8,849 nucleotides of DNA from an uncultured Pseudomonas sp. (GTDB taxonomy: Bacteria; Pseudomonadota; Gammaproteobacteria; Pseudomonadales; Pseudomonadaceae), in assembly GCF_946885955.1 (NCBI RefSeq), contig NZ_CAMPHI010000083.1:1-8849 (forward strand). Reading direction: 5' to 3'. Positions within the stretch are counted from its first letter, which is position 1. The number at the start of each line of letters is the position of its first letter. Below are positions 5,108-8,849 of this stretch, one piece after another. The position numbers and the translations under genes are program-made. Below the pieces are notes generated by a model. That model saw only the letters and a list, made by a program, of their open reading frames with translations, was not told where the DNA came from and searched no databases.

Positions 5108-5725
5108 TCAGGACAAAATCACCAGATGGTTGGGCAGCTCATTGCGTTCGTGGGTCGCCGGCACGTGCTGCTTGAGCTGGACACCGCAGGCCTCAATGCA
5201 GCCGAGGAAGCCCTGCAGGGTCTGGCCCTGTTTCACCCGCTGGGTAAAGTCGGCGACTATGGCTTGCCAGGTAGCGTCGGGGAGTTGGGCGGCGATGCCG
5301 CGGTCCACCAGAATCTCCACATAATGCTCGGCCTCCGAAACGAAGATCAGCATGCCGGTGGCGCCTGCGGTGTGGTGCAGGTTGTGTTCGAGAAACTGCC
5401 GACGCGCCAGATTGGCCGCGCGCCAATGGCGCACGCGGCGGGGTATCAGGCGGGTCGTCAGGGCCGGGATGCGTAGCAGCAGGCTCAAGCCGGCAAAGCT
5501 TAGCCACTGCACCAGCAGCAGTTCCTGGGCGCTGAGCCAGGCATAGAAATAGTTCAGTGCGCCCGGTACCAGCAAGGCCAGCACGCTGGCCCAGAGCAGT
5601 GGGATATAGGTGTAATCGTCGGCCCTCGCCGCCAGCACCGTCACCAGCTCAGCGTCGGTTTCGCGCTCGACCGCGCTGATCGCCTCGGCGACCTGCCGCT
5701 GTTCGTCTTCACTCAATAAAGCCAT
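5108..5725 (-). CDS. TPM-domain membrane protein, third gene of the lemA operon
   Basis: This 205-residue protein begins with LLSEDEQRQVAEAISAVERETDAELVTVLA, the helix-strand start of a TPM (YgcG/Psb32-type) domain. Two hydrophobic segments follow at about residues 41-62 and 67-86, and the TPM pattern then resumes at about 122-190 (TGMLIFVSEAEHYVEILVDRGI, then a helical region with the GF motif at QGFLGCIE). The TPM fold therefore appears split by a membrane hairpin. TPM proteins are envelope-associated and linked to photosystem repair in chloroplasts and cyanobacteria. Their role in other bacteria is not settled. No signal peptide is present, so the membrane hairpin must anchor it. The start (ATG at 5725) lies 24 bases after the upstream TPM gene, in the same orientation. 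The Shine-Dalgarno is weak. Confidence 0.85.
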   Translation of the reverse strand: MALLSEDEQRQVAEAISAVERETDAELVTVLAARADDYTYIPLLWASVLALLVPGALNYFYAWLSAQELLLVQWLSFAGLSLLLRIPALTTRLIPRRVRHWRAANLARRQFLEHNLHHTAGATGMLIFVSEAEHYVEILVDRGIAAQLPDATWQAIVADFTQRVKQGQTLQGFLGCIEACGVQLKQHVPATHERNELPNHLVILS

Positions 5726-5749
5726 TAGGTCTTGTACTCGTCGAATTGA

Positions 5750-6487
5750 TTACCAGCCGCCGGATGCGCCGCCGCCACCGAAGCCGCCGCCACCACCGCT
5801 AAAGCCGCCGCCTCCACCACCGCCACCAAAGCCGCCGCGGCCAATGCTGCCGCCGAGCAGGCCGCCCGCCAGTGCGCCACGGCGTCCGCGGCCGCCACGT
5901 CCGCCGCCGAGCAGGCTGACGATGATCACGAACAGAATGAAAAACAGCAGTGCCGGCGGTTGGTCGCTTTTGCCGCCATTCGAGCGCTCGACGACCGCCA
6001 TCGGCTCGCCGCCGAGCACCTGCAGAATCGCCGCTACCCCATCGCTGATGCCCTGGGTGTAATCGCCGCGCTTGAACGCCGGGGTGATCACCTGATTGAT
6101 GATCACCGAGGCCTGCGCATCGGTCAGGCGACCCTCGAGGCCGTAACCGACCTCGATACGCAGCTTGCGCTCGTCGCGTGCCACCAGCAGCAGGGCGCCG
6201 TTGTCCTTGCCTTTCTCGCCGATGCCCCAGTGGCGCCCCAGTTGGTAGCCGTAATCCTCGATCGGCATGCCTTGCAGGTTCGCCAGGGTGACCACCACCA
6301 GTTGCTCGCCGCTGGCTTTTTCGTGGGCCGCGAGCTGTTGCGTCAGGCGCGCTTCGGTTTGTGCGTCGAGCATCCCGGCCTGGTCCACCACCCGCCCGCT
6401 CAGTGCGGGGAACTGCGGTTGCGCCTGGGCCAGCCAGGCCGTGGCGCACAACAGCAGGAGCAGCGGCACGCGCAGCATGGCTGCCAT
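5750..6487 (-). CDS. Secreted TPM-domain (YgcG-type) protein with glycine-rich tail
   Basis: This 245-residue protein has a signal peptide (residues 1-22, RVPLLLLLCATAWLAQA, cleavage probably after AQA) and then a TPM domain at about 28-160. Landmarks are GRVVDQAGMLD, GEQLVVVTL, GRHWGIGEKGKDNGALLLVA and RIEVGYGLEGRLTD, all typical of YgcG-like proteins. A membrane segment lies at about 179-193 (ALLFFILFVIIVSLL), followed by an Arg/Gly stretch and a nearly pure Gly/Ser/Phe tail ending GGASGGW. It is probably exported with the TPM domain outside and the tail on the other side of the inner membrane. Its start codon overlaps the lemA stop (TGATG at 6489-6485), indicating translational coupling. 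A second Met at residue 4 could also serve, since GGAAG lies upstream of both. The tail's GC-rich repeats may be prone to slippage. Confidence 0.92.
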   Translation of the reverse strand: MAAMLRVPLLLLLCATAWLAQAQPQFPALSGRVVDQAGMLDAQTEARLTQQLAAHEKASGEQLVVVTLANLQGMPIEDYGYQLGRHWGIGEKGKDNGALLLVARDERKLRIEVGYGLEGRLTDAQASVIINQVITPAFKRGDYTQGISDGVAAILQVLGGEPMAVVERSNGGKSDQPPALLFFILFVIIVSLLGGGRGGRGRRGALAGGLLGGSIGRGGFGGGGGGGGFSGGGGGFGGGGASGGW

Positions 6488-7101
6488 CAGAATTTCACTT
6501 CCGGGGCTTTGTCCGCCGCCGGGGTGGTTGCTTCGAAGTTCGCGCGTGGCTGCATATCGCTGTACATCAGGCTATGCCAGAGGCGCCCGGGGAAAGTGCG
6601 CAGCTCGGTGTTGTAGCGCTCGACCGCGGTGATGAAGTCGCGCCGGGCCACCGCGATGCGGTTCTCCGTACCCTCCAGCTGGGATTGCAGGGCGAGGAAG
6701 TTCTGGTTGGATTTCAGCTCCGGGTAGCGCTCGGACACCACCATCAAGCGGCTCAGGGCGCCACTCAACTGCTGTTGGGCCTGTTCGAACTGGCGCATTT
6801 TTTCCGGCTGGTTGAGGGTGCTGGCGTCTACCTGAATCGAGGTGGCCTTGGCCCGTGCCTCGACCACCGCGACCAGGGTGTCCTGCTCCTGTTTGGCGAA
6901 GCCCTTGACGGTTTCAACCAGGTTGGGGGTCAGGTCGGCGCGCCGCTGGTATTGGTTCTCCACCTGGGCCCAGGCGGCTTTGACCTGCTCGTCGTAGGTC
7001 GGAATGTTGTTGATGCCGCAGCCGCTGAGTAGCGCTGCCATGGCGATCAAGGCGGCTATTCGCAGGCGAAAGCCATATCCGGTGGTGGTCTGCATCTGCA
7101 T
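6487..7101 (-). CDS. lemA: LemA family lipoprotein
   Basis: This 204-residue protein has a basic N-terminus, a hydrophobic segment and a lipobox LLSGC with the lipidated Cys at residue 28, so it is probably a membrane-anchored lipoprotein. The mature part contains landmarks of the LemA family: YDEQVKAAWAQVENQYQRRADLTPNLVETVKGFA near 36-69, LSRLMVVSERYPELKSNQNF near 116-135, and ENRIAVARRDFITAVERYNTELRTFPGRLW. LemA proteins form long antiparallel helices, consistent with the heptad-like, Gln- and Glu-rich composition here. Their function is poorly understood, but they frequently sit upstream of TPM-domain genes, as here. It heads the three-gene operon, its stop overlaps the next start (TGATG), and it diverges from the rhlE-like gene. 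A second in-frame Met at residue 3 is an alternative start. Confidence 0.94.
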   Translation of the reverse strand: MQMQTTTGYGFRLRIAALIAMAALLSGCGINNIPTYDEQVKAAWAQVENQYQRRADLTPNLVETVKGFAKQEQDTLVAVVEARAKATSIQVDASTLNQPEKMRQFEQAQQQLSGALSRLMVVSERYPELKSNQNFLALQSQLEGTENRIAVARRDFITAVERYNTELRTFPGRLWHSLMYSDMQPRANFEATTPAADKAPEVKF

Positions 7102-7318
7102 GAGTCGTCGATTTCCGTTTCAGTGGTAAAAAGAACGCCACCCTAACGCGCGCGCGGCGGATAAGCCAAGCGCAGTGGCCGCAGCGTCCGTCATTCGACG
7201 TGGCGGGTCTTTCTCGGGCTTGACCAGGCGAGGGGCGTTGTAGCAACAGAAACAGGATGGTCGGCGCCGGTCAGGGTAAACTGCGCGCCATTTCACTTCG
7301 TTTCCCGTGGTTACCGCT
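7102..7318. promoter_or_regulatory. Divergent intergenic region between lemA and rhlE-like genes
   Basis: These 217 bases must hold both promoters. Possible but weak elements are, on the minus strand, TTGGCT and TAGGGT spaced 18 bases apart (within 7140-7175), and on the plus strand TTGACC at 7220-7225 with only poor -10 candidates downstream (TAGCAA at 7241-7246, spacing 15). I see no clear operator or hairpin. Neither promoter is certain. Confidence 0.3.
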
Positions 7319-8656
7319 ATGACCTTCGCTTCCCTCGGTTTGATCGACCCTCTGCTGCGCACCCTGGATGGCCTCGATTACCGCACGCCAACCGCGGTCC
7401 AGGCCCAGGCCATCCCGCCGATCCTCAAGGGCCAAGACCTGATGGCCGCGGCGCAGACCGGCACCGGCAAGACCGCCGGCTTCGCCCTACCGCTGTTGCA
7501 ACGGCTGATGATGGAAGGCCCGACGGTTGCCAGCAACTCGGTGCGCGCCCTGGTGCTGGTGCCGACTCGCGAGTTGGCCGAGCAGGTGCAGCAGAGCTTT
7601 CTGACCTACGGGCAAAACCTGCCGCTGCGCAGTTACGCGGTATACGGCGGGGTCAGCATCAACCCGCAGATGATGAAGCTGCGCAAGGGCCTCGACGTGC
7701 TGGTCGCCACCCCTGGGCGCTTGCTCGATCTGTATCGGCAGAACGCGGTCAAGTTCAATCAGCTGCAGGTGCTGGTGCTGGATGAAGCCGACCGCATGCT
7801 CGACCTGGGTTTCGCCCGCGAGCTGCAGGACGTATTCGCTGCGCTGCCGAAAAAGCGCCAGACCCTGCTGTTCTCCGCGACCTTTTCCGAGGCCATCCGC
7901 ACCATGGCGGGCGAGATGCTGCACGACCCGCTGAGTATCTCGGTCAGCCCGCGCAACGCCGCGGCCAAGTCGGTCAAGCAGTGGCTGATCCCGGTGGACA
8001 AGAAGCGCAAGAGTGAACTGTTCCTGCACCTGTATCAGAGCAAGCGCTGGAGCCAGGCCCTGGTGTTCGTCAAGACCCGCAAGGGCGTCGACGAGCTGGA
8101 AGGCGAATTGCAGCGCCACGGCATCAGCGCCGACGCGATCCACGGCGACAAGCCCCAGGCCACCCGCCTGCGTGCCCTGCAGCGGTTCAAGGATGGCGAG
8201 GTCAAGGTGCTGGTGGCCACCGACGTGGCGGCCCGCGGTCTGGACATCGATGATATGCCGTTGGTGGTCAACTTCGACCTGCCAATAGTCGCCGAAGACT
8301 ACGTGCACCGCATCGGCCGTACCGGCCGTGCCGGCGCAACTGGGCAGGCGGTGTCGCTGGTCTGCGCCGACGAGGTGCAATTGCTCTCGGCTATCGAAAC
8401 CCTGACCCAGCAGGTGCTGCAGCGTATCGATGAGCCGGACTTCATCCCCGACCACCGCGTACCGCAGACCCTGCCCGGCGGCCAGGTGGTGAAAAAGCCG
8501 AAGAAAGCCAAAAAACCGAAAGTGGTCGGCGGCGGCAAAGGCGGCAGCCTGGGGCGCTGGATGGAAAGCGACGAGCCGGCCATGCCAGCGGCCAAGGCCG
8601 TGCGCAAGGTGCCGAGCTTTGGCGGCAAACCGAGCAAGGGCGGACGCAAACCCTAG
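7319..8656 (+). CDS. rhlE: RhlE-type DEAD-box ATP-dependent RNA helicase
   Basis: This 445-residue protein shows every helicase motif of the DEAD-box family in order: Q motif (F3 ... Q28), Walker A AQTGTGKT (45-52), PTRELAEQ (82-89), ATPGRLLDL (130-138), DEAD (155-158), SAT (186-188), ATDVAARGLDI (300-310) and HRIGRTGR (330-337). The stretch GGVSINPQMMKLRKGLDVLV (110-129) is nearly that of E. coli RhlE, supporting the subfamily. These enzymes unwind or remodel RNA with ATP, in ribosome assembly and mRNA decay. The tail from about 385 is rich in Lys, Gly and Pro (KKPKKAKKPK, GGGKGG, GGKPSKGGRKP) and probably binds RNA. The ATG at 7319 fits the conserved MTFASLGL start, and an in-frame GTG at 7307 would add four residues. 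Neither has a clear Shine-Dalgarno. The gene appears monocistronic. Confidence 0.95.
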   Translation: MTFASLGLIDPLLRTLDGLDYRTPTAVQAQAIPPILKGQDLMAAAQTGTGKTAGFALPLLQRLMMEGPTVASNSVRALVLVPTRELAEQVQQSFLTYGQNLPLRSYAVYGGVSINPQMMKLRKGLDVLVATPGRLLDLYRQNAVKFNQLQVLVLDEADRMLDLGFARELQDVFAALPKKRQTLLFSATFSEAIRTMAGEMLHDPLSISVSPRNAAAKSVKQWLIPVDKKRKSELFLHLYQSKRWSQALVFVKTRKGVDELEGELQRHGISADAIHGDKPQATRLRALQRFKDGEVKVLVATDVAARGLDIDDMPLVVNFDLPIVAEDYVHRIGRTGRAGATGQAVSLVCADEVQLLSAIETLTQQVLQRIDEPDFIPDHRVPQTLPGGQVVKKPKKAKKPKVVGGGKGGSLGRWMESDEPAMPAAKAVRKVPSFGGKPSKGGRKP

Positions 8657-8677
8657 GGCGGGTTAGCGGCACGCACT

Positions 8678-8781
8678 GATCGTTCCCGCGCTCCAGCGTG
8701 GTAACCCATCCCGGGACACTCTGCGTCCCTGCGACGCGGAGCGTCGCCAGCTGCATTCCCACGCGGAGCGCGGGAACGATC
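8678..8781. repeat. 104-base dispersed-type palindromic repeat with internal hairpins
   Basis: The ends are a perfect 17-base inverted repeat: GATCGTTCCCGCGCTCC (8678-8694) and its complement (8765-8781). Inside are two smaller hairpins, GGGAC/GTCCC (8713-8729) and GCGACGC-gga-GCGTCGC (8731-8747). From memory, this type of sequence is widespread between genes in Pseudomonas genomes. It starts 21 bases after the helicase stop and may act as a 3' hairpin for that transcript. Confidence 0.85.
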
Positions 8782-8824
8782 GACCTGGTTCTCCGCACCG
8801 CTTAACCCACCATCGCCCCGCAAC

Positions 8825-8849
8825 CACTGATCGTTCCCACGCTCCAGCG
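8825..8849. repeat. Second copy of the 8678 repeat, cut by right edge
   Basis: CACTGATCGTTCCC at 8825-8838 repeats 8674-8687 exactly, and the 21 bases from 8829 to the edge match 8678-8698 with one difference (A for G at 8839). It is a second copy in the same orientation, beginning 151 bases after the first. Confidence 0.85.

Noticed and set aside
5753..5860. GC-rich trinucleotide-like repeats that might be a microsatellite or CRISPR-like array
   Set aside because: They are in frame and encode the glycine-rich tail of the YgcG-type protein, a known feature of that family. There are no regular spacers.
7487..8455. A 322-codon open frame antisense to the helicase
   Set aside because: The helicase motifs are intact in the plus frame. 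The antisense product is a His/Gln-rich shadow without recognisable domains or a ribosome binding site.

Overview
The window looks like chromosomal DNA of a Pseudomonas-type gammaproteobacterium. The DNA is GC-rich with strong G/C preference at third codon positions. Recognisable proteins are of types common in pseudomonads (RhlE-like helicase, LemA/TPM operon, YciC-like membrane protein, family-3 solute-binding protein). The gaps hold several palindromic repeats of the kind scattered through Pseudomonas genomes. The genus is inferred from protein and repeat character, not from a marker gene.

Layout, left to right. (1) A minus-strand periplasmic solute-binding protein gene is cut by the left edge. 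(2) A gene-poor gap of about 400 bases leads to a plus-strand short-chain dehydrogenase/reductase (699-1544). (3) A short inverted repeat at its stop codon separates it from a convergent minus-strand cluster, read from high to low coordinates: isochorismatase-family hydrolase, YciC-like membrane protein, VOC-fold protein (3451 down to 1689). (4) A 145-base, full-length imperfect palindrome resembling a MITE fills most of the divergent gap between that cluster and a plus-strand pair: a NYN/PIN-like nuclease (3695-4174, TTG start) and a DEDDh 3'-5' exonuclease (4207-4824), joined by a tandem 14-base repeat. (5) A convergent gap of 283 bases is packed with palindromes. (6) A minus-strand operon follows: LemA lipoprotein, then a secreted TPM/YgcG protein with a glycine-rich tail, then a second TPM protein with two membrane segments (7101 down to 5108). 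(7) A divergent gap of 217 bases leads to a plus-strand RhlE-type DEAD-box RNA helicase (7319-8656). (8) The right end holds one full and one cut copy of another palindromic repeat.

How the genes relate. The LemA-TPM-TPM set is a recurrent envelope-associated module whose biochemical role is poorly settled. The NYN nuclease and the DEDDh exonuclease are adjacent and may act together on RNA or DNA, but this rests on adjacency alone. The isochorismatase-like protein has serine where the family's nucleophilic cysteine normally sits. No prophage, defence island, CRISPR array, tRNA, rRNA or intact insertion sequence was found. I see no clearly new multi-gene system. The most unusual content is the repeat biology and the nuclease pair.
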